In this document: positions 9,163 through 17,710 of the stretch, piece by piece
How positions within the stretch are numbered: position 1 is the first letter of the stretch
Layout: each line of letters opens with the position of its first letter
Source: Catenovulum sp052056295
GTDB taxonomy: Bacteria > Pseudomonadota > Gammaproteobacteria > Enterobacterales > Alteromonadaceae
Direction: 5' to 3'
Length of the DNA stretch: 64,000 nt
Assembly (NCBI RefSeq): GCF_052056295.1
Contig: NZ_CP182494.1
Span: forward strand, 186,001-250,000
The notes under the pieces: generated by a model
Seen by the model: only the letters and a program-made list of their open reading frames with translations
Databases searched by the model: none
What the model was told of the DNA's origin: nothing
Made by a program: the position numbers and the translations under genes

Positions 9163-9816
9163 GTGTGGAATTATCCAATGAATAAACAACAAATAATTGA
9201 ACAGATGTTTAAACAAAAGCTGGTGGTGATTATTCGAGTTGAACAGCCAGAACAGATAGACGGCATAGTTGAAAACCTATTAACCGCGGGTGTTGGTATT
9301 TTAGAAATAACCAGCAACACCCCGGGGTTCGCGAGCAAAATCACCCAACTGCGCGAGCAATATCCAAACTTAATTGTTGGTGCTGGCACAATCACCACAG
9401 TAGAAATTGCTGAGCAAGCCAAAGCTGCGGGTGCGCAGTTCTTAGTAACCCCGAATACTTGTAAACAAGTTGGTGCTTTTGCTAATGAACACAATTTGCC
9501 AGTGTTAATGGGCGCATTTACCCCGACTGATGTGGTAGAGGCGAAAAAAGCCGGCGCTGATGTAGTTAAGTTGTTTCCGGCTGAGCCAATTGGCCCTGAA
9601 TATTTGAAAGCTTTAGCCAAAGGGCCGTTTTTAGACACAGCATTTTTCCCAGTTGGCGGCATAGATCAAGACAACTTTGAACAGTGGATAGATGCTGGGG
9701 CGAAAGGTTTAGGTATAGGCGGCGCATTGGCAAAACCAGTAAAAACTGACGCAGAAAAACAACAACTCATTGCTGGTGTCAGCAAAATAGTTAATCGACT
9801 AAAACAAATGGGATAA
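9163..9816 (+). CDS. KDPG/KDPGal aldolase (class I)
   Basis: A 217-residue TIM-barrel aldolase of the KDPG/KHG family (PF01081). ADVVKLFPAEP contains the Schiff-base lysine, ILEITSNTPG the conserved active-site glutamate, VGAGTI and FFPVGGI the phosphate-binding strands. It would split 2-keto-3-deoxy-6-phosphogalactonate or -gluconate into pyruvate and glyceraldehyde 3-phosphate. The GTG at 9163 has a good AAGGTG ribosome site, whereas homologues usually start near the ATG at 9178 (MNKQQIIEQM); both are possible. A 57-bp gap before it holds a 10/12 version of the locus palindrome at 9126-9137, so an internal promoter is possible. Confidence 0.92.
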   Translation: MWNYPMNKQQIIEQMFKQKLVVIIRVEQPEQIDGIVENLLTAGVGILEITSNTPGFASKITQLREQYPNLIVGAGTITTVEIAEQAKAAGAQFLVTPNTCKQVGAFANEHNLPVLMGAFTPTDVVEAKKAGADVVKLFPAEPIGPEYLKALAKGPFLDTAFFPVGGIDQDNFEQWIDAGAKGLGIGGALAKPVKTDAEKQQLIAGVSKIVNRLKQMG

Positions 9817-9823
9817 AAGCACA

Positions 9824-12800
9824 ATGCAATTTATAAATATAAAACACCTTAGCCTACTCGGTTTTGCTGGGTTATTAGCAGCATGCGGGCAAACTTCGAA
9901 TACTTATAACAGTGAAAAAATGTTGTGGGATTTTGAGCAAGCGGCTGATTTTAATAATTTAGTCACTGAAAATGCTTTAATTAAACCTATTGTTGCAGGT
10001 TCAAATACAGCTGCCAAAATTAGCTTTGATTCAAAACAGCAGCATGTGTCCGGTTTTGAGTTTAAATCAGAGCATGGGTGGGACTGGTCGCACGAACAAT
10101 CTTTTGCTTTTGCATTAGATATACAAAACCCAAAAACAACCTCAGTGCACATGTATGTCACAGTTAAAGATAAAGCTGGCAAAACGCATAATCGGAGTTT
10201 TGTTGTGCCTGCTAGTTCAGCAGACACCTATTTTATTGAACTTAAAGGCATAGATTTAGATGTAGAAACCGGCATACGCTCAAATCCGCCAAGCTGGCAG
10301 AGTGATTATGTACCTATTATTTGGCGACATGGCACAAAAAATATCGATATCAGCCAAATAACCAGCATTAAATTTAATGTAAGAGGTGTACTTGAAGATA
10401 AACAACTGATGATCGACAACGCCCGTTTGATTTACCCAAAAGCAGTTGATAATAACTACCTAACTAATTTAGTTGATGAATTTGGCCAGAGTACGCGCGT
10501 TGATTTTCCAAACAAGGTAACGTCAACCGCTGAGCTGATTGAGATCCACAATAAAGAACAAACTGAACTATCTGCGAGTAGTTTTACCGACCGCTCCAAA
10601 TATAATGGCTGGAAGCATGGCCCCAAATTGGCAGCAACGGGTTATTACCGAGCTGAGAAATTCCAAGGAAAATGGACTTTAGTTGATCCTGAAGGGCACT
10701 TATTTTTCTCTAATGGTATCGCCAATGTACGTTTAGCCAATACTTCTACCATTACAGGTTATGACTTTGACCACAGTAAAATAGTTGAGCGCAAAGCGGG
10801 CGATTTAACCCCGGAAGATTCATTAGGTTTAAACCCAGCACCTAAAGCTGCATGGCCTAGCCGTGAAGTTTCCTCAGAGTTGCGAGCAAATATGTTTAGC
10901 TGGTTGCCAGAATACGGCTCTGAACTGGCTGATAACTTTGGTTATAGACGTTCAGTACATACAGGCGCTATCGATAGAGGTGAAACTTTTAGCTTTTACC
11001 GCGCTAATTTACAGCGTAAGTACCAAACAAATGATGACGCTGAATTGATGGAAAAATGGCGAGAAACGACAGTAAAACGTATGCAGTCGTGGGGTTTTAC
11101 TTCGTTTGGTAATTGGATTGACGCTAAATATTACGACATGCAGCAATATCCATATTTTGCTAACGGCTGGATTATTGGTGACTTTAAAACCGTTAGCAGT
11201 GGCAACGATTATTGGAGCCCGTTGCCTGATCCGTTCGATCCTGTTTTTAAACAACGTACCGACATCACAGTCAAACAAATTGCCGATGAAGTAAAAAACA
11301 GCCCTTGGTGTGTTGGTGTGTTTATTGATAATGAAAAAAGCTGGGGCATGATGGGCTCAGTTGAAGGTCAGTATGGCATAGTATTAAATACGCTCACCCG
11401 CCCAGCCAGTGATAGCCCTGCTAAACAGATATTTGTTGATGAATTGGCTAAAAAATATAGCTCGATTGAACAGCTTAACCTAGCGTGGAATACACAAATA
11501 TCTGATTGGCAAACCTTAGCCAAAGGCGTTGAAATAACCAAGTATTCAGATGTTATGTTGACCGACTTTTCACATTTATTATTTGTTTATGCCGAGCAAT
11601 ATTTCAAAGTAGTTAAACAATCCGTTAAGCACTATATGCCTAACCATATGTACATGGGCGCACGTTTTGCCGACTGGGGTATGACACCTGAAATCCGTTT
11701 TGCCGCAGCTAAACATGCTGATGTTATGAGCTACAACTATTATAAAGAAGGCATTAACGACGATTTTTGGGACTTTTTAGCTGAAATCGACAGACCAAGT
11801 ATTATCGGCGAATTCCACAATGGCGCTTTAGATTCAGGTTTATTAAACCCTGGGTTGATTCATGCAGAGTCGCAAGCTGATCGTGGACGTAAATATCAAG
11901 AGTATTTGTACAGTGTTATCGACAACCCATATCTAGTTGGTGCACATTGGTTCCAATATATAGACTCGCCATTGACTGGCCGCGCTTACGACGGCGAGAA
12001 CTATAATGTTGGTTTTGTCTCTGTTACCGATATTCCATATCAGCCTTTGGTTGAGGCGGTAAAAGAGGTAAACAAAAACATATATCCACGCCGTTTTAGT
12101 CAAGCTTTGTATCAAATACACCAGCAAGCAGCGCTAAACTATTTAGATATAAACCAAGGATATGAACAACTGGCTGAGGGGTTTAAATGGGTGGAAGGGC
12201 CATTATGGATTGAAAACTCACTTGAGCAATCAGGTTATTTGCTATTTTCGGATATCCCAAATAACCAGATTATCAAGTATTCGCCCACTGAAGGTGTATC
12301 TACTTATTTAACTGATAGCGGTTTTTCAAACGGGTTAAATTTAACACCACAAAATCGGTTAGTGCTAATGCAGTCTCGCAGCCGACAAGTGGCTGTGATG
12401 GAAGCTCCACTAAATAACGCCAAAACAAACTACAAAGCATTGGCAACCCATTACCATGGCAAACGGCTAAATAGCCCAAACGATGTTGCCGTTGATAACA
12501 AGGGCAATGTGTTTTTTACAGATCCGCCTTATGGTTTGCCAAAAAGAATGGACGACCCAGCGAAAGAATTAGACTTTCAAGGCGTTTTTAAATTGTCACC
12601 CGAAGGTGAGCTTAAACTGCTGGATAAAAGTTTAACCTTTCCCAACGGAATCGCACTTTCACCAGATAACAGAACCCTATATGTTGCAGTATCCGACCCA
12701 GATGCGCCTGCTTGGTATCAATACCAATTAGATGAGCAAGGGGAGGTACTTAGCAAAAAACTTTTTTACCAAGTTACAGGAGACGGCACGCATGACAATG

Positions 12801-13009
12801 GTGCGCCTGATGGCTTAAAAGTGCATAGTTCCGGGATAGTGTTTGCCACAGGCCCTTACGGCGTTTGGCTATTTTCACCAACCGGCGAAGTATTGGCAAA
12901 AATTAATATTCCATACTTTTGCGCTAATTTGGCATTTGAGGACAAAGAGCAGTATTTATATATCACTGCTCATGACAGGTTGTTACGAATTAAATTGGCC
13001 GGCGATTAA
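9824..13009 (+). CDS. GH50 agarase fused to SMP-30/gluconolactonase domain, lipoprotein
   Basis: A 1061-residue protein with a lipobox (LLAAC, Cys21). After an N-terminal beta-rich module (about 30-215), residues about 240-755 form a GH50 agarase: WTLVDPEGHLFFSNGIANV, acid/base E504 in FIDNEKSW, and nucleophile E663 in IIGEFHNG. GH50 enzymes release neoagaro-oligosaccharides, often neoagarobiose. Residues about 775-1061 form a second enzyme-like domain of the SMP-30/gluconolactonase propeller family, with metal ligand E791 in VEGPLW, LNSPNDVAVD, FPNGIALSPD and GAPDGLKV. The reading frame runs continuously through a short linker, so this is a true fusion in the sequence. The gene lies 7 bp after the aldolase gene. 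A lactonase on a cell-surface or periplasmic lipoprotein would suit hydrolysis of an aldonolactone made outside the cytoplasm; this is inference. Confidence 0.9.
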   Translation: MQFINIKHLSLLGFAGLLAACGQTSNTYNSEKMLWDFEQAADFNNLVTENALIKPIVAGSNTAAKISFDSKQQHVSGFEFKSEHGWDWSHEQSFAFALDIQNPKTTSVHMYVTVKDKAGKTHNRSFVVPASSADTYFIELKGIDLDVETGIRSNPPSWQSDYVPIIWRHGTKNIDISQITSIKFNVRGVLEDKQLMIDNARLIYPKAVDNNYLTNLVDEFGQSTRVDFPNKVTSTAELIEIHNKEQTELSASSFTDRSKYNGWKHGPKLAATGYYRAEKFQGKWTLVDPEGHLFFSNGIANVRLANTSTITGYDFDHSKIVERKAGDLTPEDSLGLNPAPKAAWPSREVSSELRANMFSWLPEYGSELADNFGYRRSVHTGAIDRGETFSFYRANLQRKYQTNDDAELMEKWRETTVKRMQSWGFTSFGNWIDAKYYDMQQYPYFANGWIIGDFKTVSSGNDYWSPLPDPFDPVFKQRTDITVKQIADEVKNSPWCVGVFIDNEKSWGMMGSVEGQYGIVLNTLTRPASDSPAKQIFVDELAKKYSSIEQLNLAWNTQISDWQTLAKGVEITKYSDVMLTDFSHLLFVYAEQYFKVVKQSVKHYMPNHMYMGARFADWGMTPEIRFAAAKHADVMSYNYYKEGINDDFWDFLAEIDRPSIIGEFHNGALDSGLLNPGLIHAESQADRGRKYQEYLYSVIDNPYLVGAHWFQYIDSPLTGRAYDGENYNVGFVSVTDIPYQPLVEAVKEVNKNIYPRRFSQALYQIHQQAALNYLDINQGYEQLAEGFKWVEGPLWIENSLEQSGYLLFSDIPNNQIIKYSPTEGVSTYLTDSGFSNGLNLTPQNRLVLMQSRSRQVAVMEAPLNNAKTNYKALATHYHGKRLNSPNDVAVDNKGNVFFTDPPYGLPKRMDDPAKELDFQGVFKLSPEGELKLLDKSLTFPNGIALSPDNRTLYVAVSDPDAPAWYQYQLDEQGEVLSKKLFYQVTGDGTHDNGAPDGLKVHSSGIVFATGPYGVWLFSPTGEVLAKINIPYFCANLAFEDKEQYLYITAHDRLLRIKLAGD

Positions 13010-13124
13010 TCGCCACCAAGGAAACTCATGTAAAAGGTTTTGACTACTGTGGCTGAGGGCTAGTTGCCCTTGGTTACGGGGAACAACACTAGGATCAGCT
13101 AGGTTCCATTAGGTTCAGCATTCC

Positions 13125-15797
13125 TCATTCCACCAAATCCAATGGATAAATTACTTCGTCGAGCATATCGCCGTTGCTTGAGGTAAATGACACTCTAAAT
13201 TGATAGAAATGTTGCTGGGCTAACTCTGTAGTTGGTATTAAATCAGCAAGGTCAAAGGTCATTTTTGAGGTGCCAGATTCACGGCCAATAACAGCAGTAT
13301 CAACCAAGACTACATCTTTTACCGGTATCCATTTAGATTTAAAATGTCGCAGCCAAAAACGTATGCCACCTTGGTCTGATTTAATAACTCGGTTGCCAGT
13401 TCCTGCATGATATTCCACTTGTATAGTTACTTTATCACCTATTTTAAGTGGCTTATTTTCAAACTCACTTCGGTTTAATATTTTGATATAAGGCGCGATG
13501 TAATCTGAACTATGTTCAACTTGGTTATTCTGTTTGTGCGCAGCTGTTAAAGTTACGCCAGCATCTATGATTTGATTAGCAGAAACCTTGTCAAAGCTAG
13601 CGGTTTCACCGTTGCGCCATTTAACTGTTATTTGCTCAATGCTTTTATGTTCAGCTAAGCCAAAATGGACAATATTGAGTAAACTTTGTGAGAATACTGA
13701 ACCTGCGGAGCCAACCTTTTGTCGGTAAGTTTTATCACCTACTTTAGCTGTAACCAATGCTGATATAGCGTCAATCTTAGCTGCAGGTGAATAGCCCACT
13801 CGAACTAATGCATAGTTTGCTTGTGCTTGTTTAACTTGATTGGGAGTTTGGTTTTGATATAAATACCATTCACCACCTTCGCTACCACTGAGTAAATCAA
13901 GATCACCGTCTAAGTCAAAGTCAAACGCTTGGCCCATGTCACCGTTTCCTGGGCCAAGCGGATCGCTGGCACCGTGCGAAGTGGTGGCAATAAACTGCTG
14001 CTTACCATTGTTTAATAACATTAAATCTGAGCCTCGGGCATGAATTAAGCCCCAACGGTACACCAATATGTCTTGGAAAGTGTCGTTGTTGAAATCACCG
14101 ACAGTCACACCCAGTGAATTACCCCCTTTAGGGATATTCCATTGGCCGGAAACGTCGACAAATTTGCCATTGTCATTGCGCAGTAATACATCTGTCATAT
14201 TGCGATTTTCCGGTTGAAAATCAATATCTGTTGAATCTACTCCAGCTAAACTGAATTTATAGTTCCAAAATATATTGCCATTGCGCACTAAAGCCGCTCG
14301 CCATTTGTTGTCACCAAGATAGCCAAAGTACGCACCATTTTCGCTTATATTTTGTGGCCAGCCTAATGCAGCTTGTTGATGTAACGTGAATTCATCACCA
14401 GACATCACCACATGAGGCTGTTTATTTTTGCCTAAAAATATTGGGTAATCTTGGCCTCGAAATTCGCCTTGAGTGAGATAATAATGGTTGAATAAGGTGA
14501 CTTCGGCTGGTGCGGTAAAGCTGAAATTGTCAGTACCTTTAAATCCACGTGGTTTAATCGAAAATATTTGTTTTTCAGGTTCAAAATCAACACTCGGCGC
14601 TTCGCCAAAACCGTTTTCAAATTCTTTACCGCGTGCTAGGTATAAGTCTAAATCACCATCGTTATCTATATCTAAATCGGCTACTGCCATTATGCCTTTT
14701 AGCTCACGGATTCTTTCAGGAAATTGTTTGGTGATGTTAGTGAAGGTAAAGTCTCCGTTGCCTTGCCAAACGGACAGAGGGCTGAACAAAATGATATCGT
14801 CAATTTGATCCTGATTTAGGTCAGTGACAAGTGTTCTGGAAGGGTGTTGATCGAGTAATCCTTCAATATGACGCAACTCAAAAGTGCTATTACCTAAATT
14901 TTCATAAGCAAAATGTTGTGGTTTATCACCATGTAAACTCGTTTCGTTGACTAGGAGTAAATCTAAATCGCCATCCACATCCATATCAATCCAAAAGCCA
15001 CCACGACCACGGCCGCCTTTGTAGATGTTGACGTCACCTGTCATTAACACTAACTTGCCATTATTATTTTGGTAAAAATTTGCAGTTGACGGATTTTTAC
15101 CATTGCCGCCACCTTGAGTTACTATTAAATCAAGATCACCATCTTGGTCGTAATCACCTGCAGAAATACCGTGGAGGTCGTGCATAAACCAGCGTGCTAA
15201 GTCTTTGTTATGTTTGCTAACTGTGCCGTCGCCATTGTTCCAATATAGTTTGCTGCTTTCGGCATTGTGATTATTAACAATAAAATCATAGTCGCCGTCA
15301 TTATCAATATCGGCAATTGTTGGGCCGCCGTACTTTATTGAACTAACTTTATCTAAACCGGCTTGCTCGGAAATATCTTGGTATTGTGGAATTTTAAGCT
15401 CTGTGATATCAGTTATTTTGAGCGAAACTATATTCAAGGTTGCATTCAAGCTAGATATTGTCAGTGGGGCATCACCGGTTTGGTTAAATTTTACTAAAGC
15501 GCTTAACTTGTGTTTGCCACTGGATTGAATCGACAAATTGTCAATAAGGATTTGCTGACCACTTAATATACTGATGCTGGCGTATTCACTTGGATTGTGT
15601 AGTTCTATATCTACTTGTTTAGTCAGTGAGCCTGTCACCTGATAGCGAATTTCGATACTTTGTTCTGGTGATACTTTAAGGTTATTTGCGATTTCTAGCT
15701 GCTGTTTTGTACAGGCTGACAAAAACAGTAGTGCAAAGTAATAGAGAATATTTTTCATTGGATAACTAATTTTATCTAGTGAGTGAAAGATCCGCAT
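13125..15797 (-). CDS. FG-GAP/VCBS-repeat lipoprotein with ASPIC/UnbV domain
   Basis: An 890-residue protein; starting at codon 14 (15758) gives a clean lipoprotein signal (YFALLFLSAC). The ATG at 15797 overlaps the sulfatase stop (TAATG), which suggests coupled translation. A beta-rich N-terminal module (about 30-130) is followed by FG-GAP-type calcium-binding repeats such as DIDNDGDYDF, DYDQDGDLDL, DMDVDGDLDL and DFDLDGDLDL. An interruption of about 150 residues lies between the repeat blocks. An ASPIC/UnbV domain (GSAGSVFSQSLLNIVHFGL, VKWRNGE) comes next, and then a C-terminal extension of about 130 residues absent from its paralogue at 20855-23113. This is an extracytoplasmic CRTAC1-like propeller. 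Its role is unknown; pairing with a sulfatase in an agar locus suggests glycan binding. Confidence 0.85.
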   Translation of the reverse strand: MRIFHSLDKISYPMKNILYYFALLFLSACTKQQLEIANNLKVSPEQSIEIRYQVTGSLTKQVDIELHNPSEYASISILSGQQILIDNLSIQSSGKHKLSALVKFNQTGDAPLTISSLNATLNIVSLKITDITELKIPQYQDISEQAGLDKVSSIKYGGPTIADIDNDGDYDFIVNNHNAESSKLYWNNGDGTVSKHNKDLARWFMHDLHGISAGDYDQDGDLDLIVTQGGGNGKNPSTANFYQNNNGKLVLMTGDVNIYKGGRGRGGFWIDMDVDGDLDLLLVNETSLHGDKPQHFAYENLGNSTFELRHIEGLLDQHPSRTLVTDLNQDQIDDIILFSPLSVWQGNGDFTFTNITKQFPERIRELKGIMAVADLDIDNDGDLDLYLARGKEFENGFGEAPSVDFEPEKQIFSIKPRGFKGTDNFSFTAPAEVTLFNHYYLTQGEFRGQDYPIFLGKNKQPHVVMSGDEFTLHQQAALGWPQNISENGAYFGYLGDNKWRAALVRNGNIFWNYKFSLAGVDSTDIDFQPENRNMTDVLLRNDNGKFVDVSGQWNIPKGGNSLGVTVGDFNNDTFQDILVYRWGLIHARGSDLMLLNNGKQQFIATTSHGASDPLGPGNGDMGQAFDFDLDGDLDLLSGSEGGEWYLYQNQTPNQVKQAQANYALVRVGYSPAAKIDAISALVTAKVGDKTYRQKVGSAGSVFSQSLLNIVHFGLAEHKSIEQITVKWRNGETASFDKVSANQIIDAGVTLTAAHKQNNQVEHSSDYIAPYIKILNRSEFENKPLKIGDKVTIQVEYHAGTGNRVIKSDQGGIRFWLRHFKSKWIPVKDVVLVDTAVIGRESGTSKMTFDLADLIPTTELAQQHFYQFRVSFTSSNGDMLDEVIYPLDLVE

Positions 15798-17497
15798 TAA
15801 TACGGATCGTTAGGCTTGAGTTTAATGATTTCGGCGTAATCAGTAATTTTGTTGGCAACTTTCCACTGTTCAGACATTTTTACTAGTTTAGTGACCAGCT
15901 CAGGGTAGTGTTTAACTAGGTTTTTGGTTTCGCCTGGGTCGTTGGCTAAATCGTAAAGTTCAATACTCACACCGGGTTTCGCCAAAGTTTGTAGATACCA
16001 GCCTGGTTCAATTAACAGCTTCCAACGACCTTGGTAAATAACACTTTGCTGGCCTTTATCATTATTGAATATGGTTTCTGGTGGGGCGATTTTTTCCCCT
16101 TTGAGTGAGGCTAATACACTGCGGCCATCTAACGGGTGAATTTTTTTACCTCGGTAGCTGGTTGGGAATTGAGTATTCGCCATTTCTAAAAAGGTTGGCA
16201 TAAAGTCGCCTACCCAAATTACATCGTTGTTAATTGTATTAGGTTTAATAACATTTGGCCAAGTGGCTATGGCATGGGCTCTGGCACCACCTTCCCATAA
16301 TAGGGCTTTTACACCATTATAAGGTGCATTCATTAAGTCACCTATATGTGAGGCTGAGCCGTTATCAGACATATAAACAATTAAAGTATTGTCGTACTCA
16401 CCACTGTCTTTTAAACCTTGAACAAGTTTGCCGATATTTTCGTCTAATTTTTCCATCATAGCTGCGTGAACGGCTGACATCAGTCTAAATTCTTCAATTT
16501 TGGCTTTGTCTTGTTTAGTCCACATGTAGTTGTTGTTACGCACCTCTGCATCTTTTGGATACAAACCTTGTTTAACTAAACCCGCATGTCTGTCATCGGC
16601 AATTTTTTGTAAATCACTGTAGCGAGCTAAGTATTTTTGCACTAATTCTTCAGGCGCTTGCAAGGGTTTGTGTGGCGCACGGTAAGCCACATACATAAAA
16701 AACGGATCATCTTTTTTTGACGCATCTTTAATCATGTCGACAGCTTTGTCTGTCATACCGTCGGTTGCATAAAAAGCGTGACCTTTTTTGCCATGGCAGT
16801 CGCTATACATTTTTTTGGCAAAGGGGGTTTTCGCATAACAATGCATTGTGTAATGGTAATCGTACTTTAATTTGGCCGGTTTATTACCCTCGTAATATTC
16901 ATGTGGCTTGTTTGGTAAATAGAATAAATTTCCTTGGGCGCCATGAAAAACAAAACTTTGTTGGAAACCACGTTGTGGTGGGAGTGCTAGGTAATCAAGT
17001 TCGATTTCTTCTTGTGTTAATTGCATTTGTGGTGGGTGAGTACGCTTCCAGCCCTCTGCCATTTGGGGGTTATGTTTTATATAACTACCACCTAAATGCC
17101 ACTTACCCACCATAAGCGTTTGGTAACCATTGTCACCGAGCAATTCTGATATAAGCGGCTGGTCATAAGCAAGACGACCTCGGTGTGCTTCAAAAGGCAA
17201 TTCGCGCACCCAGTCACCAACAACACCACCACCAAATCCTACTTTTGCTGAATCTACACCTGTTAATAACGATGCGCGAGTTGGGCTGCAGCGCGCATTG
17301 CTATAAAAAGCGCTAAATCGCATTCCTTGTTGCGCCAGTGAGTCTAAATTAGGCGTGTCAATTTCACCGCCGAAGCTGCCTAGGTCGGTATAACCTGCAT
17401 CGTCTGACAATATCACGACTATGTTTGGTCTTTGTTGAGCATGTGCGCAAACCGAAAAGGATGCGACTAAAAAAAGAATGAGGACTTTTAAGTTCAT
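15797..17497 (-). CDS. secreted S1-family sulfatase
   Basis: A formylglycine-dependent arylsulfatase-type enzyme (PF00884) of 566 residues from the preferred ATG at 17497, which gives a clean signal peptide (MNLKVLILFLVASFSVCAHA). The frame is open to 17542, but that segment overlaps the operator at 17512-17523. Metal-binding VVILSDDAGYTDLG and the maturation motif CSPTR (Cys70, CxPxR) are intact. GKWHLGG and YMSDNGS are further sulfatase signatures. It would remove sulfate esters from porphyran or agaropectin galactose units in the periplasm or outside. An anaerobic-type or FGE maturase is not seen in the window. It is co-transcribed with the FG-GAP lipoprotein (1-bp overlap). Confidence 0.93.
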   Translation of the reverse strand: MNLKVLILFLVASFSVCAHAQQRPNIVVILSDDAGYTDLGSFGGEIDTPNLDSLAQQGMRFSAFYSNARCSPTRASLLTGVDSAKVGFGGGVVGDWVRELPFEAHRGRLAYDQPLISELLGDNGYQTLMVGKWHLGGSYIKHNPQMAEGWKRTHPPQMQLTQEEIELDYLALPPQRGFQQSFVFHGAQGNLFYLPNKPHEYYEGNKPAKLKYDYHYTMHCYAKTPFAKKMYSDCHGKKGHAFYATDGMTDKAVDMIKDASKKDDPFFMYVAYRAPHKPLQAPEELVQKYLARYSDLQKIADDRHAGLVKQGLYPKDAEVRNNNYMWTKQDKAKIEEFRLMSAVHAAMMEKLDENIGKLVQGLKDSGEYDNTLIVYMSDNGSASHIGDLMNAPYNGVKALLWEGGARAHAIATWPNVIKPNTINNDVIWVGDFMPTFLEMANTQFPTSYRGKKIHPLDGRSVLASLKGEKIAPPETIFNNDKGQQSVIYQGRWKLLIEPGWYLQTLAKPGVSIELYDLANDPGETKNLVKHYPELVTKLVKMSEQWKVANKITDYAEIIKLKPNDPY

Positions 17498-17511
17498 TAT
17501 GTTGTTTGTAT

Positions 17512-17523
17512 ATTGTTGACAAT
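17512..17523. promoter_or_regulatory. operator ATTGTTGACAAT, sulfatase/chemoreceptor region
   Basis: Matches the locus palindrome ATTGTWWACAAT at 11 of 12 positions (G at position 7). It lies 15 bp upstream of the preferred sulfatase start and about 190 bp upstream of the divergent chemoreceptor gene. Confidence 0.55.
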
Positions 17524-17710
17524 TATTGTTAATGTAGAACAAATAATTCTCTATGTCACTCCTTTATTAACCAAACAGTAACTTTTCCATACTCTGTATT
17601 ATTGCAGTATTACGTAAACTGGTATAAATTCTTTGAATGTTGTTAATGGTAAATTGATGACAATTTTCTGGTTGGCAAGTGTGGTTAAATTTAAAGGTGG
17701 TAGGTGTGGT

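Noticed and set aside
9171..9662. 163-codon frame antisense to the aldolase gene
   Set aside because: The aldolase has all family motifs; the opposite frame has none and no separate promoter or ribosome site.
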